DNA of 63,044 bases from Multifurca ochricompacta (Eukaryota; Basidiomycota; Agaricomycetes; Russulales; Russulaceae): contig WTXG01000212.1 of NCBI GenBank assembly GCA_022496185.1, forward strand, positions 1 through 63,044, read 5' to 3'. Under the pieces are notes generated by a model, which worked only from the letters and a program-made list of their open reading frames with translations, had not been told where the DNA came from and did no database searches. The translations under genes were made by a program, and so were the position numbers. Below, in pieces: positions 1-10,537 of this stretch (positions within the stretch are counted from its first letter, which is position 1; each line of letters opens with the position of its first letter).

Positions 1-474
1 TCAAAGTCAACGGGGCTGTTCCCAAGTGACAATGTTGAGCGGAAAGTGCCAAAACACTGAGACAATCGAGTCAGAGGTTTCAAGGGGAAGTCCAGAAGAC
101 AAACACCGATGTATTCAATAAGTCGAGTCTGAGGTCTACATTGTAGTTACAGCGGACTTATATACGTAATCGATGGGCGTCTACGAGATAAGAGAACGGA
201 GTCGTGTGGGCCCAAATATACGAAAGCGAAGGGCGTAAAGCCTAGCTTCTGATAGGGAACTAAGTAAGTGTCCGGTCGTACGATAAGGATAAGAAATAAG
301 AGAAAGAGTCAATCATAGACAACGCGAGGCAAACAGAGACAAAGTCATCACGGGGAAGGAAGCAAAGCACGTGAGGATCCCACGATGGAGACGTATCTGT
401 AATGTAGGGTAGGCGGCAAAGAGGGGTTGTCGTTGGGTAGGAAGAAAAGACGGGAAGAGACGGGGTTCGTAACA
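1..474 (-). repeat. 3' LTR of Gypsy A (partial)
   Basis: It matches 6824-7307 of the right LTR, so about 100 bp of the LTR lie left of the window. It ends in CGTAACA. A TATATACG-type TATA region and the downstream motifs are shared with the right copy. Confidence 0.93.
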
Positions 475-490
475 TCACCCCCTCTTCTGG
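475..490 (-). other. Polypurine tract of Gypsy A
   Basis: Read on the minus strand, the bases just before the 3' LTR are AGAAGAGGGGGTGA. This purine run is the expected plus-strand primer. D has a matching purine run ending GGGAGGGTGA at 57877-57887. Confidence 0.75.
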
Positions 491-492
491 TT

Positions 493-1686
493 CTAGCAGT
501 CCCGGCTAGAAACGACTGTACCGTCATCATCCTGTACCAGCTCCAGGTAATCTCAGCTACATTACGGTCATCCATGCTATATGACTCCAACTCTTGCGAC
601 ACGCGTGGGTACGAAGGAACCCATATGGACCCGCTGGCCACATGCACGGCACAAGTCGTAGACGGGCAGTCGATTTCTTTATGCCCAGCGTTATGGCGAA
701 GGCACTTGCCGCACCAGCCTGACGGGTTGGTGATGGTTGGTGCCACTCCTACACGTCGGAAGATGCATTGTCTGCTCCAGTGGAGATTGCTTCGACAGTG
801 TCGACACCATTTGCGGTTGAGGGGACAGTTCCAGCTTATGTGATACTTGCTATCACATCGCCAGCAGGTTTCCCCGCGGGGTTTTCATGCAAGCGTGGCA
901 TCTCCAGCCGAGTCGCAGTAAGTCGGGGCCGCACCCAAGGTTCGAGGGGGGAGGGGTCGTGCATAAGTGTCTGCGTACCTTTCAGCAATTGTCTGGTACG
1001 CATCCCCCGCTTCCAACCTCTTCCTGATATCCACAATCTCCGATTCCAACTGGAACATCCCATTTGTCAGCCTTGCCATCATCTTCGCGTGTTCCTTTAC
1101 TGTTGGTTAGCGTCCTCCTCAAGGTGATACTCTTCCTCAGCCTCATGACTTCCGCCTTCAAGCGCGGCAGTCTCATGTCGTTCATCACCTCATCGATCGC
1201 GAAGGCGCGACAGTCTTCCGCGGCGAGATGCCCACTGTTCGTCAGTCAACGTGTGTGGAGTCGACCTGTATACCTCTCCTCCAGATAGACAGGAGCTCCG
1301 TAAACCGGCCCATCCTTCTTCATACACCCCGCCACATCCATCCCGCCATTGTGTAATAGATATATTTGGCGATGGCCGTAGATCCGTCGGCCATTGTGAT
1401 CTCCAAGGGGAAATACATTGAGGAGTTGGGGTTGTTGGGGATGAACGGGAATTCTGGGGCTTCGTCATCGATCTCTCCATTGAGCAGGTCATTGGGTGGG
1501 GGTCTTCCGATGGGTGAAGTCGTCATTTGGGTTCGGGGATTGGTTTTTGATTCGGGCCTCTGCGGCTTCATAGTCGATAGGGGAAGAGGGGCGCGTGGAG
1601 GGATGAGCAGAAGGGAAGGCTTCCAGCCACAGTGGTGGCAGTGAAGGCGTCATAGCGGCGGAGGCAGCGATGAAGGAGGAAGACAT
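493..1686 (-). pseudogene. Post-pol ORF of Gypsy A: coiled coil plus four zinc-knuckle-like motifs
   Basis: Extra gene between the chromodomain and the polypurine tract, about 400 codons with a few frameshifts. The true ATG is at 1684-1686, one base after the pol stop (TAACATG). Order: Ser/Thr/Pro-rich N-terminus; a block with motifs MYFPLEITMADG and YRSTPHTLTDEQ; a helical, heptad-like stretch around 885-1190; then Cys/His motifs CX2CX4HX4C at 825-866, CX2CX4HX4C at 765-806 and CX2CX6HX4C at 666-713, and a fourth C-rich motif with GPYGFLRTHAC. The same protein occurs in D (56664-57856). I do not recognise the family. The zinc motifs suggest nucleic-acid binding (inference). It lies downstream of pol and presumably uses the genomic RNA. 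The breaks are 1-nt indels and one TGA. Confidence 0.8.
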
Positions 1687-1687
1687 G

Positions 1688-3140
1688 TTAAAGCGTGGTT
1701 AGGACGTTGCTGGTGAGGCGTTGTTCTGGGGGAAAAGTCTGGAGTTGGTCCCCCTTTTTAACTGTTCTTGGGCGCTTGGGGATGTCGTAAATGGAACTCG
1801 CAATCAGGTCCGGGGCAGAGATATCCCCGGCTGGTTCCCACGAGTTGTCAGAGTCTGGGAAACCTTTCCACTTGATCAGGTAATACAATTTGCACCCTCG
1901 GCCTTGTCGCTTGGAGTCTAGAACGCGCTCCACTTCCCATTCTTCTTCGCCGTCGATAAGGTCAGGCGGGGGTCTCGGGAAGTTCTCTCCGTGAATGGAG
2001 GTTTCCTTGTAAGGGGTCAGAAGCTTGGCATGGAAGACTGGGTGGATCTTCCATTTCGGCGGCAACTGCAATTCGTAAGAGACGTCTGACAGCTTCCTTG
2101 TGATTTGGAAGGGTCCGTGCGTCGGGGCGCTAATTTGGCGAGGGGTGTGACGTGTGAATATTCCTACCCTCGAGCCACACCCAGTCATTGGTCTGATAAG
2201 GTGTGAATGTGCTTGGCTGTGCTGCCAGAAGCTGTTGCGCCTTTACCAGATTCTCATTGGCTGATTTCCGCAGCTCTTCCCATTGGCCATTCGTTCGGTT
2301 ACTGACAGGACATTGATGGGCTTCTCTGTCCATGTGGTGCGTGGAGTCCAGCCCATGATAAGGGAGAAAGGGGTGGTTTTGTCGTCCCATTGGGCCATGA
2401 ATTGTGAGCGAATTCTGCGGTCGACAGCCATTCGCCCAGTCGTCTTGCCTGCCGTTGCACCAAAACCGAGATACTGTTCTAACCATTGGTTCGTCCGCTC
2501 AGACTGTCCGTCTGTCTGTGGATGGTATGCCGTCGAGATATTCTGCGTGATGTCCAGCGTTTGCATAAGGCTCTCGCAAATGCCGATGTAAAACGGGTAT
2601 CTCGGTCAGAGATGATCTTTTTAGGGAGTCCGTAATGACGGTATACGTGGTTCAGGTATAGTTTTGCCACTCCTTCGCTGTGATAGTTTCTTGCAGGGAA
2701 TGAAGAGGGCCGCTTTGGAGCAATCATGGTCTGTGATTGTAAGGATAGTGTCAAGCCTTGTGATTTGGGCAGCTTGACAATGAAGTCCATGGCGATGGTC
2801 TGGAAAGGAGTCGATGTACTGGGAGTGATGGGAAGCATTGGTGGGACTTTTGGGTGCGTGTTCACCTTGTTTGCTTGACATGATGCGCATCCTCGTACGT
2901 AGCTCTCAATGTCTTTTTCATATTGGGCCACCAATAGTCTCTCTTGGCCAGGGCATAAGTGTTGGCAATGCCTGGATGGCCAGCGGAGGGAAGGTCGTGA
3001 TGAAAATGGATCACCCCCCTCTTAATGTTGTCACCACCGGTGACAACGAGTCGATCTCCATCTTTCCACCAAAGACCGCTGATTTCTTTTAAATTGTGGC
3101 TCAGCCCATGAACGACACAGGTCTTGGTTCATATTTTGGG
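1688..3140 (-). pseudogene. pol: Gypsy A integrase and C-terminal chromodomain
   Basis: The integrase inserts the cDNA into the genome; the chromodomain is known in chromoviruses to steer integration to marked chromatin. Visible in order on the minus strand: HH-CC zinc region (ending GCASCQANK at about 2880), catalytic core with AMDFIVKLP and SDRDTRFTS, the HPQTDGQSERTNQ region, a GPFQITRKLSDVSYEL stretch, and a chromodomain with EEEWEVERVLD and YYLIKWKGFPDSDNSWEP. Pol ends SNVLTTL-stop at 1688-1690. Several 1-nt indels split the frame. Confidence 0.9.
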
Positions 3141-3163
3141 AAACTTGTGCCCAAAGGTCCATA

Positions 3164-4648
3164 TCATGGAGACTGACACGGCCTCTTGGCAAATACCTCT
3201 TCTGGGAGGACAGTGATGTCATTATTGTCGTCTTCCCCTGTATGCATGTCTGGTCTGCGTGACAATGCATCTGCTCTAGCATTCTGACTCCCAGCAATGT
3301 GTTTCAGCGTGAAATTATATTCTTCTAATTCCAAGACTTCTCGTGCTACACGCCGGCTGATCTTGTGGGGTTCCTTCCAATATAAGAGGTTGGAATGGTC
3401 AGTGTGAATGATGGTCTTATGAGGGGTGCCTGCCAAATAGGGTCGCCAGTGTCGCAACGCCTTGACTATGGCTAAAGCTCCCTATCCCAGATGTCGTAGT
3501 TCCTTTCAGCAGGGAGAAGGTCTCGGAATAGTACGCCACTGGGTGAAGCACTTGTGCGGCATCTCTCTGATATAATACTGCCCCGTTCGCAAAGTGCGAG
3601 GCGTCCACCTCTAGTTCAAAGGGGTGGCTCAGATCTGGTTGGATAAGTACCGGTTCTGAGCCGACGAGGTTCCTAATCTGTTCAAACGCCTGCTGCTGTG
3701 CGGCATCCCAATGCCATGGTACATCCTTTTTCAGTAGGTCGTTCAGTGGTCGCGCTATGCCTGAAAATCCCTTGACGAATCGTCGGTAAAAGTTACAGAA
3801 TCCGATGAATGATCGGACATCCTTGACGCAGGTCGGCACGGGCCACTCCCGGATTCCCTGTACTTTTACGGGATCCATGCACACTCGTCCTCCTTCCAAG
3901 ATGACCCCTAGATACTCAACGCTCCGTTGTTCGAAGGAGCATTTGGCAGGTTTGAGGTAGAGGTCATGTTCATGCAGTATGTCCAGTACCTGATGTACTG
4001 GCGTCAGTGGTGGTCCAAATCATCTACAGTGGCTACTAGAATGTCGTCCATATAGACCACTACTTCTCTGTGAGAATGAGATCACGGAAGATGTGATTCA
4101 TCATGGCCTGGAACGTTGCCGCGAGTTCGTGAGGCCAAAGAACATAACATTAGGCTCGAACAACCCTTGATTTGTTTTAACGCCGCTTTGCACTGGTCAC
4201 CTTCCTTGATCCTGACGTTGTTATAACCCCATCGCATGTCCATCTTTGAGAAGAGGGACTTATCCCTCATGGTGTCAATAAGTTCGGAGATGAGCGGTAG
4301 GGGGTAAGCGTTTTTCACGGTGTATGCGTTAATTCGCCGATAATCCTGAACTGGTCGCAGCTTGCCATCCTTCTTTTTGATGAAGAAGAAGGGTGAAGCG
4401 TACTGCGACTTGGATGGGCGAATATATCCTTTTGCCAAATGTTCTTCCAGGAACTCCGTCAATGCCACCTGCTCAGACTGGGACAGTGGATAGATTTTGC
4501 AATCTATTGCTGTTGGCGTATCAGGGAGTAAGTCTATGGCGTGGTCCCATGGTCTGGGAGGTGGAAAACGCTGGGATTCTTCCTCGGAAAACACCTTCCA
4601 ATGCCGATGGTAGACACTCGGTACTACATCTCTGTATGTCTTTTCCAC
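3164..4648 (-). pseudogene. pol: Gypsy A reverse transcriptase and RNase H
   Basis: The reverse transcriptase copies element RNA to cDNA; RNase H removes the RNA strand. Visible: [25 protein letters not shown], a [10 protein letters not shown] motif, and catalytic YMDD at 4043-4054. The connection domain has FIGFCNFYRRF; RNase H shows ELEVDASHFANGAVL and the thumb-like tail ISRRVAREVLELEEY ending in DALSRRPD. The frame is broken near 4080-4140, 3900 and 3460 by small indels. Confidence 0.92.
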
Positions 4649-4852
4649 CTGCCCTTGTATTGCCTTTTGGGCTAGTTCGACGCTTTAGTGGCGTAACAGC
4701 GTCCTGGGTCTTCTCCTCTCGTGGCTTTTATCATTGGGTGTCTGACTGCATAGTCATATCCTATCGACGTGATGATAGTGGGATATGATTCTTTATCCAT
4801 TGTCGCGTCAGCCCAGTTGATCTTGGGCTCAAACGGGCAAGCCATGGATATC

Positions 4853-5110
4853 CTAAATAAGATCTTCGTCTCCCAGGTCCGTAATCAGGAAACGAATGTT
4901 CTTATGGTTTCTCCAACCTGGACCTTCAGATCCGTGTAATGAGTGATTTTCCAGCGCGGTTGGCTGTTCCGTCAATGTTCCAAATGTTCTTTTCCTGGGA
5001 AGTGCCAGCCGTCCCAGGCCCATTGTTTTGATTAGTCGTGGGTGAATAAAATTGTCTGTGGCTCCGGAGTCCACTAAATATCTCGATGGCCGTCCTCTGT
5101 GTAGTTTCAA
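4853..5110 (-). pseudogene. pol: Gypsy A aspartic protease
   Basis: Retroviral-type aspartic protease that cleaves the Gag-Pol polyprotein. The active site reads LVDSGATDNFIHP near 5050-5085. The flap side continues to FLITDLGDEDLI, where a 1-nt deletion relative to D gives a premature TAG at 4853-4855. Confidence 0.85.
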
Positions 5111-5141
5111 AATGGACTGGTATTTTCAATGATTTGAATCA

Positions 5142-6701
5142 CTAGCATACACAGAGGTAACATGGAGTGCTCGTGCCCAGGCCGATGGGTTTGAGCCTAA
5201 CAAAAATCCTTCTTGCAAACGCCTTTTCTACTAGTATGGCGCGTACTTCCTCACTCTCCTTCATCATGTTGGCCCATATATCCTGAGCCTTCTCTTCTTT
5301 TGATCGCTTGTCCACGGCGGGGGGTTGTTCTGAACGGGGTGTTCCGGTGCCACCGTGGCGACAGCAACTCGTGCTCCCTTCTTGGGACAGTCCCGGGACA
5401 TATGTCCCAATGCTCTGCAACGGAAGCAGCGTCCTTCTTCATTAGTTCTGCCGCTTGTCTTCCGTAAGTGCTGCCCGAGCTCGGGCCCGATCTGCAGAGG
5501 TATCCATAGCGTTTGGATCCCTCTGGCCATGTGGTGCGGGCTTCACTCCGAACGCTGTCTTCCACTGGTCTCGGGTCTTTCCCTTTTGGTGTCAACTCCA
5601 AACCTTGTCTGGAAGTCAAGGTAGTCTTGTTGCTGCCTCCGAGCAGCATCGACCCAAGTATCCCAGTCGTGGGGGTGATGAAACTGAATAATATTTTTGA
5701 CAAGGGGGTTGGGTAATCCTTGGAGAAGAGGTCTAACGTTGCCTCTTCGTCTGTGTCATAGCCGGCTCTGTTGGCTAGACTTCTGAACTTGGCGAGTATG
5801 CGTCAAGTTCTCCCTTCTCCATTCTGAGGGACTTTAGCTCCCGGGCTGCCTTCTGCTTGGCCTGCCCATCCGTGAAGGCATCCTTAAACCGCTCAGCGAT
5901 GGTCTCCCAAAGACCTTCACTAGTGGTACGACGCCCACTTTCGACTTGTTCATTCAGCCATTCCAGTTGTTCCATGGTCCAGTCGTCAACCGCATCCCCC
6001 CGAATCAGGGAAAGGAACAGATTGGCTCGTTGAAAAGGATTGACAATCTGTGGGACGTCATGGTTGAAGTTTTTAAAGGTTGTGAACTCCAACATGAATT
6101 TTTTGCTTTGTGAGCGGTCCCCAGTGAACGTTTGGGGGAGCACTCCTGATAACCGTCCGGACGGGGGAGGAATATTTGGTGGTGCCGCCACTGGGGCTGG
6201 TGGGGCGGGGTCTGGAAGTTGGGCGGCAATGGTGGACATGTTCTGGTAAAATGGGGTGACAGTGTCGGTGGATTGTATAGAAATCTGGGGAGTTGTCAAA
6301 GCAGGGGCTCTGAACGTGACAACTTCGGGTGCAACTGGGGCTGTAGACGATGCTAATACCAGTGCTTCTTCGCTATGTTCTTCTACGTACTCCTCTGGTT
6401 CAGAGTCCGTGACAATGGCTGGGGGATTTTCTCTCCACGGGCCTAATCCAAATTCAGGTGGGGCAGGTCTGGTTGTAACCCAAGAGTTTCGACTGTCCGA
6501 GTATCGGATACAATACCAAACTCTTTTCTCTTCGTCGTATTCTACCGGTTGGTATCTTCCGTCGTGATAGACGTAGTATCCAAACTCGGATTCAAAGTCT
6601 TTCCAGGCGGCAGAGCCAAGTACTTGCTGTGAAAGATTATTCTCGTCTCTGCGTTCGATGAGCTCTTCTCGGAAGAGGGTCTGACTGCGGCTGGAAGCCA
6701 C
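5142..6701 (-). pseudogene. gag: Gypsy A Gag with CCHC zinc knuckle
   Basis: Structural capsid/nucleocapsid protein. The frame is recognisable from 6701 (codons beginning GTG GCT TCC, no ATG), with FGYYVYHDGRYQPVEY, an acidic linker, a Pro-rich segment, capsid motifs SKKFMLEFTTFKNF and DDWTMEQLEWLNEQ, and a zinc knuckle CFRCRALGHMSRDC at 5387-5428. Relative to D there is a 1-nt deletion near 5800 and another near 5735. The first in-frame ATG is far inside (QNMSTIAAQ), so the real start is unclear. Confidence 0.88.
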
Positions 6702-6720
6702 TGTGAGAGACTCGACTTGA

Positions 6721-7307
6721 TGTTACGTCCGGTGTGAGACGTTCCGCACGACTTGTGCGACAGCGTTGTACGTATGTTCAGATAAGAGGTCAATAAGGCC
6801 TCTTGGAGTTTAAGATGAATGAGTCAAAGTCAACGGGGCTGCTCCCGAGTGACAATGTTGAGCGGAAAGTGCCAAAAGCACTGAGACGATCGAGTCAGAG
6901 GTTTCAAAGGGAAGTCCGGAAGACAAACACCGATGTATTCAATAAGTCGAGTCTGAGGTCTACATTGTAGTTACAGCGGACTTATATACGTAATCGAGTG
7001 GGCGTCTACGAGATAAGAGAATGGAGTCATGTGGGCCCAAATATACGAAAGCGAAGGGCATAAAGCCTAGCTTCTGATAGGGAACTAAGTAAGTGTCCGG
7101 TCGTACGATAAGGGATAAGAGATAAGGGAAGAGGAGTCAATCATAGACAAAGCGAGGCAAACAGAGACAAAGTCAATCACGGGGAAGGAAGTAAAGCACG
7201 TGACGGATCCCACGATGGAGACGTAATCTGGTAATGTAGGGTAGGCGGCAGAGAGGGGTTGTCGTTGGGTAGGAAGAAAAAGACGGGAAGAGACGGGGTT
7301 CGTAACA
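6721..7307 (-). repeat. 5' LTR of Gypsy A
   Basis: 587 bp, TGTTACG...CGTAACA. It matches 1-474. On the minus strand it is followed inward by TCAAGTCGAGTCTCTCACAG, where a primer-binding site would lie. Confidence 0.93.
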
Positions 7308-9467
7308 CAGAGCCAAGTACTTGTTGTGAAAGATTATGTTCATCTCTTCGTTCGATGAGTTCTTCTCGAAATAAGGTCTGACTGCGGCTAGAAGCCACGA
7401 TGAGAGACTTGACTTGATGTTACGCCTGGTGCGGGATGTTCCACACAACTTGTGTGACAGCATGATTTGTGGGTTCAGATAAGAAACCAATAAGGCTTCT
7501 TGGAGTTCAAGTGAAATGAGTCAAAGTCAAAGGGGGCTGTTCCCTAAGACGATGTTGAGCAGGAGAGTGCCAGAAGCACCCGAGATGATTGAGTCAGAGT
7601 TGCAAGGGAGATGTCCAGAAGACAGGCACTGATGTATTCAATAAGTCAAGTCTGAAGTCTACAGTGTAGCTACAGCAGGCTTATATACATAACAAGGTGG
7701 GCGTCTATGAGATAAGGACTCTGGAGTCAGGTGGGCCCAAATATACAAAAGTGGAGGGCGTAAAGCCTTGCTTCTGATAGGGAATTAAGTAAGTGTCTGG
7801 TCTTAAAGATAACACGATAAAGAGATAAGGGAACAATCATAAGTAAACAGTGCGTCAATAAGTCCAAAGCGAGTCACGGGGATGGGAGTAAGGCACATGA
7901 GGGATCCCAGGATGGAGATGTGATCATGAAGTGCAGAGTAGGTGGTAATGAGTAGTGATTGTCAAGGGTTTTCATACCTGCGCGGGTAAGCGCCACGGGT
8001 TTTGCCGGGTACGGGTACGGGTATATGGCTCCCAACCCATGGAAACCCATACCCGCGTGGCGGGTTTGGCGGGTATAGGCGCCAATTATCCATTGACAAG
8101 ATCAGTGGAATTTCCAAGATAAAACACATCTGCAGCCACAAAAATACAAGATCTCGTCTGATGTATGATACAGGGTGAATGTAAATATGTTCTAGTGTTA
8201 TCCTACAAAATATCAAAGCAGATAAACGGTGCGATGTAAAATAAAAGTGTTATCAGTGATCTACATTCTTGAAAATCATGATGCAACTGTTTTATTAACG
8301 CGCGACCAATTCTGCCGGTCTGGCACTATCTAAAATACTCTCTAGACTACTTTAGACTATTCTATAATCTAATTATCAAATTAATTTATTGAAACAAGGC
8401 CCGCGTGTATCTACAAGCTGCATGGGGCAGCGACTACATTGCATTGCATGGTGGTCTGACCTCCTTCCTATTAAGGAAGGTTGACTTAAACGCGCAGAAT
8501 TGTGCATCCAGGGACCAGGACAGTCGCGCTTGTATGAAATGAAACTAGAATAATAAAATAATAATGTAAATAAAAGATCCTTTTAATCTTCTGAACATAA
8601 AACAACAATTTTTGAGGAATCTTGAGTAGCCATAAATGAACGCGTTGTGTCCAAGTGCTTATCTCCTTGACCGGGATGGCCCGGGCCATTTATCCGAAAT
8701 GCGCAGAAATGCAAAGATCGGTCGCGCTCGTATAAAATTGAAACCAGAATAATAAAATAAAATTGGAATAATAAATTATCTTAATTCTATGAACATAAAA
8801 TAGGAATCTTTGAGGGATCTTGAGTAGCCATAAATGAACGCGTTGTGTCCAAGTGCATATCTCCTTGACCGGGATGGCCCGGGCCGATTGTCCGAAATGC
8901 GCGATGCAAGTAAAGAACTTGCACGCGTTTCATTTTATGGGCAACCCAGGTATCAAAACAATTATCCAGGGGTTACCCCTGCCAATGTCTATGTGTTCAT
9001 TAAATTTTTTTGCATTCTGTGTGGTTATCTGACAGGCTATTCATCAATGTTCTATAACATCCTATCTAATCATCTCTGTATACTGGATTTTAGTTGTGCT
9101 TGTATAAAATTGAAAGCAGAATAATAAAATAATAATGGAATAATGAATTATCTTAATCTTCTGAACATAAAATAAGAGCCATTGAGGGATCTTAAGCAGC
9201 CACAAATAAACGCGTTGTGTATCTTCTTGGTCCGGGATGGCCCGGGCCGGTTATCCGAAATGCGCGATGCAAGTATAGAACTTGCACGCGTTTTCACGGG
9301 TGACCCACGGGTAACCCACGGGTTACCCGTACCCGTAGTGACGGGTACGGGTACGGGTACGGGTACCAACGAGTATACCCCAGGGTTACCCCTGCCAATC
9401 ACTAGTAATGAGGGGTCGTCATTGGGAATGGTAAAGAAAACGGGGTTACTTGGCAGGGATTGTAACA
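7308..9467 (-). mobile_element. Older Gypsy copy F: gag start plus 5' LTR
   Basis: 7308-7417 repeats the start of the A-type Gag frame (RSQTLFREELIERRDEHN). 7418-7952 plus 9405-9467 is its LTR, beginning TGTTACG and ending TGTAACA. Removing the hAT2 insertion and one TSD leaves about 590 bp, the normal LTR length. The rest of F must lie left of element A, outside the window. Confidence 0.88.
7953..9404 (+). mobile_element. hAT2, non-autonomous hAT-like element (copy 1)
   Basis: 1452 bp with terminal inverted repeats (left TAGTGATTGTCAAGGG, right complement TAGTGATTGGCAGGGG). It is flanked by a perfect 8-bp TSD GTAATGAG (7945-7952 and 9405-9412), the hAT hallmark. No transposase frame is seen. 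The interior has three to four diverged tandem copies of a ~195-bp unit (starts near 8540, 8740 and 9105) containing GAACATAAAA and CGCGTTGTGTCC, and the ends are rich in ACGGGT runs. Confidence 0.88.
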
Positions 9468-9769
9468 ATGCTCCTCTGAACAATATAAAATGTTGCTACT
9501 CTGTATGCATTCACTTCAGTTTTGACCATATAAACTGAAGTGAGTATTAGTTAGTTTATCTTATCTCTTATCTTTACCATATTTAGCTAACACTTATCTG
9601 CTATCTAAATAGGTAAAGATACTACTATAGTGGGGGAGGTTTGGATGGCATTTTCCATACCCATCTACCATCCATTTCAACATTGACTTGAGCTTGGTAC
9701 AGCATGGGTACAGCAACTGTACTACAGACCTGTCCATACTGTGAGGTACAAGTACAGTGCGCAGCCCTA
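9468..9769 (-). mobile_element. hAT1 fragment (one terminus)
   Basis: It matches the terminal ~300 bp of the hAT1 elements described below and ends at the hAT1 terminus GCGCAGCCCTA. Gypsy F is inserted in it, so the other end lies left of the window. Confidence 0.8.
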
Positions 9770-10504
9770 CCTTCAACTCCATTGAGCATCGTCATGTCAG
9801 GAATCAGGAAATAAGACAAGGACAAGGGAAACATCACCTGTTTTTGTATCTTTACTTTGAAGGGCACCATCAGTTCCTTGAGGCCCAGATAAGTCACAGA
9901 AAGTCACCCTCCTAAAGGTGGGTATCCACTGGGATGTTAATCAATGGACCGTTAGATCTGCATTGCAAAGGATAGGGTTTTTTTGTACCGTTCGGTCGAT
10001 AGAAGATAGCTCAAAGTTGTACTAGAATTGCAACTGTGTTTTTGGATCTGGGTCTGTCTGTCTTATTTTGATGGTGCACAACTGACTTAGACGTAGCCGA
10101 GATCACGTAGACGCAAGCTGAAGAGACTTGTGTTGTGAATATTTGATTGAGTGCCTTGCGCCACATGGCAAGGCACTGCGCAGATGCTGAGCTGCCTCTC
10201 AAACTTGCTTGATATTTATTCTAAGAGAGTCCCCCGAACGGAACTTGAGGGCATTTGATCGTGTCCACTTGCGTTATCGTAACAGTTTGAGTGGATCGGC
10301 GAAGGTGTATGCGACTAAGACACCCCCTAACCTCTCCCTTCCCCACCCGCCACGCAGGCGAAACCTGGGAGACGCAACAAGAGTTGAGTGAGCGGAGCAG
10401 CAAAAATTCACATTGACTGACTGCTGTACGAGGAGTGGTCACAAGTGGAAACAAATTATCTCACGGCCACGGTTTAAATGGAGCTCCGCTGACTCAGACT
10501 CAGA
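9770..10504. other. Intergenic sequence upstream of the Crinkler gene
   Basis: No supported gene. 10300-10361 resembles 21206-21270 (shared AACC..CTCCC....CCACCC and CACGCAGGCG). This may be an old duplicated promoter or repeat. Confidence 0.5.
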
Positions 10505-10537
10505 CTTCCTTTCTCTTTCTCTTTCTCCCAAACCGCC
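10505..10537 (+). promoter_or_regulatory. CT-rich tract before the Crinkler start
   Basis: A run of CTTTCTCTTTCTCTTTCTCCC followed by CCGCC immediately precedes the ATG. Pyrimidine-rich tracts at this place are common near fungal transcription starts. Confidence 0.45.

Larger units (their letters stand above)
1..7307 (-). mobile_element. Ty3/Gypsy chromovirus A (left LTR cut by window edge)
   Basis: LTR retrotransposon on the minus strand. The order from the right is LTR (6721-7307), gag with zinc knuckle, aspartic protease, reverse transcriptase, RNase H, integrase, chromodomain, an extra ORF, polypurine tract, LTR (1-474). The LTRs begin TGTTACG and end CGTAACA. The ORFs are broken mostly by single-base indels, while most arginine CGA codons survive, so the copy is young or the indels are sequence errors. 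It is the same family as D (41728-58467). It is inserted in the gag start of the older copy F. The left target duplication lies outside the window. Confidence 0.93.

Noticed and set aside
5142..6701. Single-base indels in Gypsy A read as programmed frameshifts
   Set aside because: They fall at different places from those in D, often beside homopolymers; decay or sequencing error is simpler.
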